A DNA stretch of 64,000 bases from Pomphorhynchus laevis (taxonomy: Eukaryota > Acanthocephala > Palaeacanthocephala > Echinorhynchida > Pomphorhynchidae). Position numbers and translations under genes: made by a program. The stretch lies in assembly GCA_012934845.2 (NCBI GenBank), contig WNNJ02000150.1, forward strand, positions 60,614 through 124,613. The letters are read 5' to 3'. Of this stretch, positions 42,331 to 51,303 are shown in pieces. Within the stretch, counting starts at the first letter, position 1; the number at the start of each line of letters is the position of its first letter. The notes beneath the pieces were generated by a model. That model was not told where the DNA came from, did not search any database, and worked only from the letters and a program-made list of their open reading frames with translations.

Positions 42331-42475
42331 TAGTGAGCAAGACTAGTCGACTAGTGAGTAAGACACGTAACTTGCATACGACTAGTAAGCAAGACACGAC
42401 TAGTGATCCAGACTAGTGAGCAAGACACAACTAGATTCGACTAGTGAGCAAGACACGACTAGTGAGCAAGATTAT
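42318..42475. repeat. Imperfect ~18-20 bp tandem array built from endonuclease sequence
   Basis: The core GACTAGTGAGCAAGACACG recurs about eight times with variations. The core equals the endonuclease-coding stretch at this point of the element (compare GATTCGACTTGGGAGCAA at 434-452 in the sister copy), so the array grew out of the element's own truncated 5' end. Confidence 0.8.
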
Positions 42476-42479
42476 CTGA

Positions 42480-43080
42480 ACTACCAACAAAATTAGCGTA
42501 ATCTGCCAACCAACGTTGAATGATGTCAGGATCGAAAGCAATAAGCCATGCTTATGCTCCGTATATTTTGGAAAATTTTAGGGACTATCGAACATGTGTC
42601 GGAAGTGCATCTGCAAAAGCTTTTAAACGTTAAGTAAATAATTTGATTCGATTTTTGGAAAGTTCGGCTAAGACATTTTGTTGAGTATGCCTCAAGTCTT
42701 GGCAAACCAAACCTGATAGATGTGTGTCGCATTTTTTGTTTGAGTTTTCAAACTCGATAAGGACAGCATATCTTGGATACGATATTACAAGATCTCCTAT
42801 CCCGATCGGTGAAGACACTACATAAACATATCGTCCCGTATATCTTGCCCCAACATTTTAACTAGCAGACTATCATGGATTGCATACGTTAAGGGGATAA
42901 GCGAATGAAAACGACAAGGAGTAGTCCTCAAGGAATAAGTCCATTTCCATAGCAAGGAATGTGTTGAATCGGCATACGCTACGTGAGGATAGATATTCGT
43001 TACCATTCGAAGGCGATCAACAAATGTTGTCCAAGCACATAATTTTTGATCAATCCGCCCATTCAAAAAGCACTGAGAGC
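42480..43080 (-). pseudogene. CXC-RLE fragments, rearranged order
   Basis: From 43066 down: MNGRIDQKLCAWTTFVDRLR, HVAYADSTHSLLWKWTYSLR (equivalent to TAYSGLIHSVQWKWIYTYRT in the 57722-60127 copy), then SSPIGIGDLVISYPRYAVLI (42818-42650; equivalent to LPFKLGGIGLVDPEYIADLE). Below that, at 42480-42550, PDIIQRWLADYANFVGSSDN is the RT active-site region, which should lie upstream of the other parts. The pieces are therefore not colinear; an internal rearrangement or two insertions occurred. YADD is changed to LADY. Confidence 0.7.
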
Positions 43081-43113
43081 CAATAGGTACCCCAGAAAAT
43101 TTATAACTGTTCT

Positions 43114-43461
43114 AGCAAATTACTTTTGAGATAAAATAACATACAGCTGCTTAATAAACTACTTACAACAACAATGAGTTTAAACTATCTTGATACCCAT
43201 TAACTACTTACACTTAAACACACAATAAAATAACATACAGAGAAGAGTTGAGTTTGAACTTTCTTGGCTGCTTAATAAATTACTTACAATCGACTTTCCA
43301 GCAGTCATCCCGAGATACAAGGGCTCTGACTAGTGTGCATATTGAGTTTAAACTATCTTGATACCCATTAACTACTTACAATCAAATTACACAAATTACA
43401 AGTGAAATTCTTAGCTGCTAATCTAACAAATACTTACATTACTTACACTGAGGGAGTGGCA
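43114..43461 (+). promoter_or_regulatory. 5' UTR of the intact CXC-RLE element: shared leader and repeated modules
   Basis: TTTTGAGATAAAATAACAT then ACA (43125-43145) is the leader. AATAAAATAACATACAG recurs at 43224-43240. A 34-base module (core GAGTTTAAACTATCTTGATA) occurs at 43172 and 43343. ACTTACA-type words are repeated up to the ATG. The upstream flank TTATAACTGTTCTAGCAAAT also precedes the leader at 63.66 kb, so the junction is shared by two elements. Confidence 0.7.
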
Positions 43462-46400
43462 ATGCCTCGTGGCAAACCGTCTACAAGTAGACCATGCTGC
43501 TCTTGTAACACTGATGCAGCAAGATGCAAAGGTTGCCGGTGCGCAAAAGCAGGCTCGAACTGCATAAACTGCAGAGCTCCGAACTGTACTATAAAGACGA
43601 AAACTGTATACAATGACCCTGATCATCAACCTAGAGCAAATACTACCGATAAAGTGCTAGAAATGCATTATGCAACAAACGTCGATTCTATCGCCGAAGT
43701 CTCGAGCGCGTGTGCCTTGTCACCAATCAATTATGCTACCAATCAGAATCTATTTTGGAGCACTGGTTTTACGGAGGTAATAAAATGGATCCCAAATCAT
43801 TTTGCGCTTCCCAAATGTGGCGCCAGTCAGAAATTTATTGATCTTTTGAGTGAATGTTTCGAATATTTCAATCAGTCAAATGTATGCGCATGCGATCCTC
43901 TAGTTCGATCTACTATGCTATGTCAACTGCTATTGCAGAGGCCGCCAACGCGGAAGGTTAACTTACTACGAAAAACCCTAGAAAGAAGATTAACATTACT
44001 CAAAGATTTGAAACTTGACGAACTTATGTCCGAAGCATCCTACCTACAGAAAATGAGAAAGGATAACATTGAAAATAAAAAGCTACCAGAATCTTTCGTG
44101 ATCGAGAAAATAGTTAAATTGATTAAATCTGGAAAATACGGAAAGGCGTCAAGGTTGCTAGACAAAGGACAACACTCAGGAGTTTTGGCTGCTGAAACAA
44201 TAATTCAAGGCAAAACGGTACTCGAAAAATTAGAAGAACTCCACCCAAGAGCCTCTACGGTGAACGAAGAATACCTTCTGAAAGAAAATATGGCTGGTTG
44301 TGTGGATCATCACGACACAAGGTTTTTCGATATCACACCTGATGATATAATTAAAGCGTCCAAAAGTACCAAGGGATCTGCCGGGCCTTCGGGAGTATGT
44401 GCAGATGAGTGGCGTAAATTTCTAACAATACATGGATTAGCCTCAAAACGTCTTGCCGCAGCGATATGCGGATTTGTAATAAAGATTTCAAGCGAAAAGT
44501 TAAATCCAGTAGCGTTACAAGCGTTCACAGTCAGTCGCCTTATACCGCTGGAAAAGCATAATGGGATTAGACCCATTGGAGTAGGAGAAGTATTGAGACG
44601 GATTGCGGGACGTACTGTGTTGTCATTTATTGGAAAAGATGTTAGGAGTGTATGTGGTTTTACGCAACTTTGTGCAGGCCAAAGATGTGGAACAGAGATT
44701 GCTATTCACACGATTCGAGATGCGTTTAGTCAATCTTCTGATGAATGCATCTTACTAATAGATGCAACCAATGCCTTTAATAACTGCAATCGAAAAATGG
44801 CACTGGAAAATATGAAATTCATCTGTCCCGCAATGTCGACGATATTGCACAATACCTACATTCAACCTTCGATGCTGGTGGTGGATAACTCAATATTAAA
44901 ATCAACAGAAGGTTTCATACAAGGAGACCCTCTCGCCATGGCAGCATTCGCTGCAGCCTCGATGCCACTAATAGGAAAACTAAAACAAGTAGCTCCAAAC
45001 GCTATACACTGTTGGTACGCCGATGATGGAGCGTGCGTGGGCAAACCAAGCGATATAAATAAGGTATGGAAAGAGCTTAACCGAATAGGACCCGCGTTTG
45101 GATTCATAACCAATTCATCAAAATGTACTGTATTGACAGGCAAAACCTGTAATATTGATTGTCTGGATGAACTCGCGGATGATGGTGTAGATATTCGATG
45201 CGATGGAATCAAATACCTTGGGAGCATGATTGGGCTCGAACAATATGTTGAAACCGAGATAATCAACAAAGTAACGAATTGGTCAGGTCAAATAGAAAAG
45301 CTAAAACAGATTGCCGATAGAGACGCCTTCGCCGGATACACTTTGCTAATCAAAGCTTTGCTACACAAATTTTCATACATTCTTAGAACATGTGAAGTAG
45401 CAGATTGTCTTCTAATACCTTTAAAGAATGCGATACTTCATAATCTTTTGCCGGGAATGCTGGGAATCAACAGCCTCGACGATGAGTCAAGTAGAATAGT
45501 AGCTTTACCATGCAGATATGGAGGACTTGGTATAGTCGACTATACTCAAGAATGCTATAATGAATACGAGAAATCACGCATGATGTATAGGGCTAGTGTA
45601 GATAGAGACCACTCAGAAGTTCCCCTAGAAACGTCTCAGCATAATGTAGTCAAGCAGATAAGAGAAATGAACATAATAAAGTTTAACAGAATGGTGACGG
45701 AGATTACTAGTAACTCTAAAAATGATTTAAAGACAATTTTATGGAATGCCAGCATGAAAGGTGCCTACTCGTGGTTAACAGCAGGGTTTGTTGAGGGTTT
45801 GTTCATATCCTCCTCAGAATTCCACGACGCGATTTCAATAAGATACGAGTGGAAACCGAATCGCTATTTGGGTGAGTGTGCGTGTGGAGTGTCTCTAACA
45901 ACAATACACGCACTTTCATGCAAGACAGGCTGTTTCAACTTCATTCGTCACAACAGTGTCGCTAACGAGATTGCTAGATCACTCAAGGAAACCTGTCGAC
46001 TCGTATGTACAGAACCAGTATTGCTCCCGGTTCCAGACACAGTCATTTTTGAATCTCAAGCCACATCACGGGACAGAGAGGCAAGATCAGACATAAGATG
46101 TACTGGCCTCTTCGGGAATCTGACGGAGCGGTCCTTTATGGACGTATGCGTTTTCAACAACCTAGCGCCGTCTTATTCCTTGGATACAATAAAGGATCCC
46201 TTCAAGTACCATGAAAATCGGAAGCAGGCAAAATATACAGAGCGGATTGCGAAAATAGAAAATGCTTCGTTTTACCCGTTGATTTTCTCAACTGTTGGTG
46301 GTATTGGAAAGATAGCGGACTCGATACTTAAGCGCATATCTTCACTTAAAGCGAGCAACAACAACCTTTCATATCCCGATTTGATCCGTCAAGAAAGAGC

Positions 46401-46500
46401 CAGGATTTCACTCCTTATTATAAAATCCACATCGATGGCTATGCGAAACAGGTATCAAGAACCAGGAACTCTAATTCACGATAAGGACGCACCACTCTAA
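43462..46500 (+). CDS. CXC-RLE retrotransposon protein, intact (1012 aa)
   Basis: A single ORF starts at the ATG at 43462, chosen because MPRGKP opens every copy. Residues 11-46: cysteine cluster CCSCNTDAARCKGCRCAKAG and CINCRAPNC, resembling half of a tesmin/TSO1 CXC domain. Residues 170-330: CQLLLQRPPTRKVNLLRKTL and STKGSAGPSGVCADEWRKF. RT: GIRPIGVGEVLRRIAGR, ILLIDATNAFNNCNRKMAL (about 430), TEGFIQGDPLAMAAFAAASM and CWYADDGACVG (about 520, catalytic). CCHC finger CACGVSLTTIHALSCKTG (about 805). Candidate nuclease: ARSDIRCTGLFGNLTERSFM plus DVCVFN (875-900) and HENRKQAKYTERI. This order (RT, CCHC, nuclease) is that of R2-type elements. Likely still coding-competent. Confidence 0.92.
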   Translation: MPRGKPSTSRPCCSCNTDAARCKGCRCAKAGSNCINCRAPNCTIKTKTVYNDPDHQPRANTTDKVLEMHYATNVDSIAEVSSACALSPINYATNQNLFWSTGFTEVIKWIPNHFALPKCGASQKFIDLLSECFEYFNQSNVCACDPLVRSTMLCQLLLQRPPTRKVNLLRKTLERRLTLLKDLKLDELMSEASYLQKMRKDNIENKKLPESFVIEKIVKLIKSGKYGKASRLLDKGQHSGVLAAETIIQGKTVLEKLEELHPRASTVNEEYLLKENMAGCVDHHDTRFFDITPDDIIKASKSTKGSAGPSGVCADEWRKFLTIHGLASKRLAAAICGFVIKISSEKLNPVALQAFTVSRLIPLEKHNGIRPIGVGEVLRRIAGRTVLSFIGKDVRSVCGFTQLCAGQRCGTEIAIHTIRDAFSQSSDECILLIDATNAFNNCNRKMALENMKFICPAMSTILHNTYIQPSMLVVDNSILKSTEGFIQGDPLAMAAFAAASMPLIGKLKQVAPNAIHCWYADDGACVGKPSDINKVWKELNRIGPAFGFITNSSKCTVLTGKTCNIDCLDELADDGVDIRCDGIKYLGSMIGLEQYVETEIINKVTNWSGQIEKLKQIADRDAFAGYTLLIKALLHKFSYILRTCEVADCLLIPLKNAILHNLLPGMLGINSLDDESSRIVALPCRYGGLGIVDYTQECYNEYEKSRMMYRASVDRDHSEVPLETSQHNVVKQIREMNIIKFNRMVTEITSNSKNDLKTILWNASMKGAYSWLTAGFVEGLFISSSEFHDAISIRYEWKPNRYLGECACGVSLTTIHALSCKTGCFNFIRHNSVANEIARSLKETCRLVCTEPVLLPVPDTVIFESQATSRDREARSDIRCTGLFGNLTERSFMDVCVFNNLAPSYSLDTIKDPFKYHENRKQAKYTERIAKIENASFYPLIFSTVGGIGKIADSILKRISSLKASNNNLSYPDLIRQERARISLLIIKSTSMAMRNRYQEPGTLIHDKDAPL

Positions 46501-46559
46501 GTCGATTTGTACGATCAACTCCCTTTGAACTAAAAATTCAGATTTTGAATTGCCACTTT

Positions 46560-46579
46560 GAACCCATTAGAGGGTAACC
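46560..46579 (+). other. CXC-RLE 3' UTR motif (loop variant)
   Basis: GAACCCATTAGAGGGTAACC: the loop differs (ATTAGA instead of ATTTGC) while the CCC/GGG stem is kept. It lies 60 bases after the stop codon of the intact element. Confidence 0.7.
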
Positions 46580-46642
46580 TTTAAGCTGTCTTATTTTTGA
46601 ATAATTTATATTATTTCAAAAAAAAATATTATTAATAAGGAG

Positions 46643-46756
46643 CTTAAAAAAGTTTGAGATAAAATAACATACAATAAAATAACATACAATACAAAATACA
46701 ATACACAATCTACTGACAATACACAATCTACCGACAATACACAATCTACTGACAAG
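46643..46756 (+). promoter_or_regulatory. Shared leader and 18-bp minisatellite of the CXC-EN element
   Basis: CTTAAAAAAGTTTGAGAT then AAAATAACATACA (46643-46673), a second ATAAAATAACATACA (46674 onward), then three 18-bp units ACACAATCTACTGACAAT (46703-46756). It directly follows the AT-rich 3' end of the intact CXC-RLE element, head-to-tail. Confidence 0.8.
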
Positions 46757-46827
46757 CAATATTACGACAACCTTCGAGCAACGAGTGTCGAGCAGCAATC
46801 ATTGTTCAAGCTAATTACAAAAGAAAA

Positions 46828-47895
46828 ATGTCTGCTTCTCATTGTTGCCAATGTAATGGTCGAAATGCTGTTTGCAAAAGCTGTTTGTGTGCAAAGTCCG
46901 GCAAACTCTGTGTCGATTGCCTTCCTGGTAGCAGGTGTTCCAACCGTGCGAATTCTTCTATTGACGCTCCCACATCTGCATACTTGTCTCAGCTTACTGC
47001 ACGTAGCGTAGATAAGCTTGATTCCATTCCGTTAAGTCACGATGATTCTAGCGAGTACGTGTCATTTGAATTGAAATGTGACGGTTTTGGTTGTTCTTTA
47101 TATACTGTTGTCAAGTCTCCTCGTAGGGTATCTCGAGATTTCTTTCTTCAGCGATTCATCTGTGGAATTTGTGCTGCAAAACGCATTACAACTATAGAAC
47201 AATCCTTAGAACAGGCGAATGTTGCTATAAGCAATTTGGAGGCTAAGATCGATGAACTAAAATTAGCACAATCCAAGGAAATATCTTCTAACCTTTCTCA
47301 AAATCTATCATCTCACAAACCCTCTCCATTTCAGAATCGTAGTTTCGCAAGTGTAGTACGTAGAGAAGTAACGCGTTCTATCCTTGCCACTTCTAATATT
47401 AAATCAAGTATCTGCTCCCCGTTGGAAATCATTAACAGTTGCAAAAAATCAGCTTTGCGCTCGTCAAATTTTATTATACGCAATCTACCAAATACAGCGG
47501 ATGATGAAGCTAGTGTTAGAGACATTTTATCCGCTGTAGGCATTCAAATAACTGCAAAATTTTCAATTAAGGTCCATCGACTTCCAGCCAAAAGAACAGA
47601 CATTCCTCCGTGGACTTTAGTTTCAACGGACGAGGTAACGGCCAGCAACGTTTTATCAAACTCTTATAAATTGAGAAAAGTTGATCGTTTTAGGAATGTT
47701 TACATCATGCCGGATTTTTCCCCCGAAGAGCGTGTTGCCAATCAGGTTCTGCGCAAACAGCTACAAGAGAAAAGACTTGCAAACCCAAATAGTAATTACA
47801 TAATTAGAAATTTTCAAATTGTTCGTAGACCGAATAATGGAAAGGTAAGCACAACACCCGTTAATTCCTCATTAATGGATGGGTCGTCTATATGA
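46828..47895 (+). CDS. CXC-EN family ORF1: cysteine cluster, zinc motif, coiled coil, RRM-like domain (355 aa)
   Basis: From the ATG at 46828: HCCQCNGRNAVCKSCLCAKS and GKLCVDCLPGSRCSN (residues 5-42) is the same cluster that opens CXC-RLE proteins. Residues 85-118: KCDGFGCSLYTVVKSPRR and RFICGICAAKRI is the zinc motif of RRM-CR1 ORF1. Residues 120-155 (TIEQSLEQANVAISNLEAKI) look like a short coiled coil. From about 210, NFIIRNLPNTADDEASVRDI, FRNVYIMPDFSPEERVANQV and LRKQLQEKRLANPNSNYI form an RRM-like domain. It likely coats element RNA. The stop is TGA followed by CTA, and the endonuclease frame continues in the same phase. Confidence 0.85.
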   Translation: MSASHCCQCNGRNAVCKSCLCAKSGKLCVDCLPGSRCSNRANSSIDAPTSAYLSQLTARSVDKLDSIPLSHDDSSEYVSFELKCDGFGCSLYTVVKSPRRVSRDFFLQRFICGICAAKRITTIEQSLEQANVAISNLEAKIDELKLAQSKEISSNLSQNLSSHKPSPFQNRSFASVVRREVTRSILATSNIKSSICSPLEIINSCKKSALRSSNFIIRNLPNTADDEASVRDILSAVGIQITAKFSIKVHRLPAKRTDIPPWTLVSTDEVTASNVLSNSYKLRKVDRFRNVYIMPDFSPEERVANQVLRKQLQEKRLANPNSNYIIRNFQIVRRPNNGKVSTTPVNSSLMDGSSI

Positions 47896-50724
47896 CTATC
47901 CTCTTCTGCAAGAAGTGGTAGTCAGGTTTGTGAGCATCACAAGTCTTTTAGACTGTTACTATTTAATGTGGAAGGTTTGGCGTCTTTGATCGAGCAAGGT
48001 ATTGAATCCTGGTTCGATACCTTTCACGTTGTGGTACTATTAGAGACCATGTTTACTAATAATTATTCTTTACCTGGTTTTTATACATTTGACAATCCTG
48101 CTTTATTGGGCATTCGTGGTCGCCCCGCGGGTGGAATAATTTTAGGTTTAAATAGGGCCTTCAGGGATTGGCAATGTAGGTATTTGCTGAATTCTATACT
48201 GCTTGAAACACCTGTCATCACTTTTATCGCATGCTATTTCAAACCCACACTTACCGCGGCAGATATAATTGACGAAATTTCTCAGCTTCTTTCAACTCTA
48301 AACAGCACAGTCCCGATAATTATCGCAGGAGATTTTAATGCAAGATTCACCAGTCCAATCACAGGAAAATTGCGAATTCTTGTCAATTACTTTAAGTCTA
48401 TAAATCTAAAGTTATACGTCCCTAATGAAAATTGGTCCTACGAATCTTCTACAGGTAAAAGCTGTATAGACATCATATTTACTAACGTGCATGTAAGACA
48501 TATAGGGCTAGTACTATCTTCAAAATGGGCGTTAGTTCGTAAACACAAACCTGTCTCGTGTATTTTCGATTGCATATGCAACATACAATCAATAGATTTG
48601 CCCCGTCAACCTAGCAGGAAATTATGTACTTCAGCAATTGATTATAGTCAAATAAATCTAGCTTTTCAATTCCTTAGATCAGGAGAACTGGGGAACAGCA
48701 TTACTTCTGTAATTTCCACCCTTCTATCGGCTTGTAGATATGAATCCGACTATTCCAAAAAAAACTCATACCTAGTAAAACCCGCTTGGTTTAAACAGTT
48801 CCAGCAACATTTAATTCAATTAAATAAAAGTTATCGGTTCGATTTAACGGTAAGGAAAGATTTTGTAGATTTGCGTAGGCTTTACGTTAAACTTGTATCG
48901 ATGTATCGTAGAGAACGACGTTTAGAGATTGAACGACGGGAATTGTCTAAGGCGGAGTCGACACCGTGGATACTTAAGAAAGCTAACATTGGAACATATT
49001 CCAGGATTCAAATAGAAAATTGGAAATCACACTTCCAATCTATTTTGCGCCATTCAATATTAGAAGACATGCCTGTACGTTTATCTTCAGTTTCATGCAT
49101 AAATTCAATATACGGTTCAGATCCTCTGAATTAACCTTTTACGCCGTTTGAAGTCGTAAGATCCCTATCAATCTTAAAAGATCATAAAGCTGCCGGGTTA
49201 GATCAATTATGCGTAGAACAGTTAAAGTCGACTATCGATATTTTGATAGACTACTGGACAGAACTTTTCAATCTACTTCTTGCAGGTCATCCGTTTCCGA
49301 TTTCGTGGCGCGACGGTGTAATTAAGATCCTGCATAAGGGCAAAGGTGACTATGATTCACTGGATTCGTACAGGGGGATTGCGATATTGAATCACAGTTA
49401 TAAGGTATTGACTCATATAATGTATATGCGCCTTATTAAGTTTCGCGAGCATCTCTTACCTACGGAGCAGTATGGATTCCGCCCGAAAAGGTCAACGTCC
49501 GATGCAATAAAGCATGTCCGTGACGAAGTCACCAATTGTTTCGCTAATCGTAGACCGTTGTATGCTACTTTTGTTGACTTTGAGCGAGCATTTGACACAG
49601 TGAATCGTTCTTTGTTACTTGATAAACTTTCCACCAGAGTGTCCGTTAGTGGTCGCTTTTTGTATCTTATTTATTTTGTGCTTCAGCCTAATCGCCTTAA
49701 AGTATCTGATGGTATCAACACCTCTGATTTCTTTTTTGCTAATCGCGGTGTTTTACAGGGAGATCCACTCAGCCCTATATTATTTTCCTTTTTTGTTATG
49801 GATTTGCCTATGCATCTTCGTCATGCATCGAATGAAGTCTCTTGTACCCTCTATGCCGACGATCTAGTAATATTAGCTAAAGATCTTTTATCCGCTCAAA
49901 GTGCGTTAGATGCTATGTCATCCTATTGTTTATCAAATCAGTTGACGGTGAATGTAAATAAATCGAAAGCCCTTAAATTTCGGTTAGGTGGACCTTTGCG
50001 TCGATGTGACATGCTGAGAATAGGCAATGTAGATTTAGAATTCTGCAATAGTTACAATTATTTGGGAGTATTCCTTTCGTCGAGATGGTCATTTACTGAA
50101 CACCTACATCGTAAATCCTCGAAGTTAGTTGTAGCAACCTCTTATGCAAAAAACTTAGGTTCTTTATCTTTCTCAGGAGCCCTCCGGTATTTTCGAAGTA
50201 TGTTGCTTCCCATAGTTTCATATGCTTTGCCAGTTATCTGGTCGGATTTAAGTCCCTTCAATTTTCAGCAGTTGGACAGGTGTCAATGGAGATTCGTGAA
50301 GCGAATTATTGGAGTCTCACCAAAATGTTCTTCATCGGTTATAGCGATACTATCATCGTTAGAACCTTGCTCTAAATACATCTGCTCAACATTTAATCTT
50401 GAACACACTGCATCATTTACTACTAACCTGAACATGTTCTTTCGAAAGACGACGTCATTGGATTCTGAATTTTATCTTACTCCGGCATTCTTACAGACTA
50501 AATGGAGAGAACCCTGTGCAAGGAAAAGACCGCTGATCTGGAGAGCATTTGTCCATGGATATCACGATAAATTCTGCGCTATTAGAATTCCAGTACATGC
50601 ACGGTGCTCTTTGTGCATTTGTGTTCTTTGCAAAAATGAATGCGCATCTAACCTGCATATCTTCACTTGCCCAATTTTGAAAAATATGTCACTATCCGAT
50701 ATTGACAGTAGGAGAAGATTTTGA
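47896..50724 (+). pseudogene. CXC-EN family ORF2 (AP endonuclease-RT) with one nonsense codon
   Basis: It is in the same phase as ORF1 without a nearby ATG; the endonuclease starts RLLLFNVEGLASLIEQGIES. It continues VVLLETMFTNNYSLPGFYTF, IIIAGDFNARF and SCIDIIFTNVHV. TAA at 49132-49134 interrupts before PFTPFEVVRSLSILKDHKAA and GLDQLCVEQL. The RT has YRGIAILNHSYKVLTHIMYM, EQYGFRPKRSTSDAIKHVRD, LYATFVDFERAFDTVNRSLL, NRGVLQGDPLSPILFSFFVM and LYADDLVILAKD (YADD intact). A C-terminal CCHC finger (CICVLCKNECASNLHIFTC) ends the protein at 50724. Only one clear stop separates it from an intact ORF, so it is a young copy. Confidence 0.85.
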
Positions 50725-50845
50725 AATACAATTTATAAAATTGATAAACTTTTGGTGTATTTATTTTGTTTACCCAGTACCGAAAGGTAAAGAGGTATAA
50801 TAAATTCTCTCATTATTATTATTATTATTATTATAATTTTCTTAG
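50725..50845 (+). other. 3' end of the CXC-EN element with ATT-repeat tail
   Basis: A short 3' UTR ends AATAAATTCTCTC followed by (ATT)n. The second copy ends the same way (AATAAATTTCCTCTAC then ATT repeats near 53310-53345). The family thus ends in a TTA-type microsatellite and not poly(A). Confidence 0.75.
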
Positions 50846-51206
50846 AACTTTATTTGATACTTGCGTTTTTAACGTTTTCGCTCCGTCCAACCTTTCGAAA
50901 TCCGCTGGGGCTGCTTTTACATATCACGAAACACGTAAATTCGCTAAGTATCAAGAGAGAGTAACTGCCATAGAGAGGGCGAATTTCGCACCTATCGTGT
51001 TATCATGTTTCGGTGGAGCAGTAAAATCATCTGCACAATTAATTCAGAGAATTGCACAGAAGATGGCAATAAAAAACAATCATTCCTACTCAGAAGAATT
51101 GACAAAATTACGGTCAAAGATTGGAATTCAGTTGGCTCGTTCAATTTCGATGTGTATTCGCGGTCCTCGTTCTGCTCGACATCGACCTGCAAACTCAATG
51201 AACTAA
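50846..51206 (+). pseudogene. CXC-RLE C-terminal fragment
   Basis: The open frame reads RTLFDTCVFNVFAPSNLSKS, FTYHETRKFAKYQERVTAIE, FAPIVLSCFGGAVKSSAQLI and ISMCIRGPRSARHRPANSMN to a stop at 51206. It is the last third of the nuclease and the C-terminal tail, joined to the ATT tail of the CXC-EN element. 5'-truncated, but its remaining frame has no stop. Confidence 0.8.
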
Positions 51207-51303
51207 AATTTATAGTATAACTATATTTGTTTGTTTTTTTTTTCAAAAAAAAATCAATTATTAAAAAAAAAAAATATAATTTTCTTACTTTTAAAAAAAA
51301 AAA

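Noticed and set aside
46643-46673. AAGTTTGAG in the leader compared with the end of the nematode SL1 spliced leader
   Set aside because: Only nine bases agree, the variants AAGTCTGAG and AATTTTGG break it, and no splice donor follows. Kept only as one of several possible origins of the leader.
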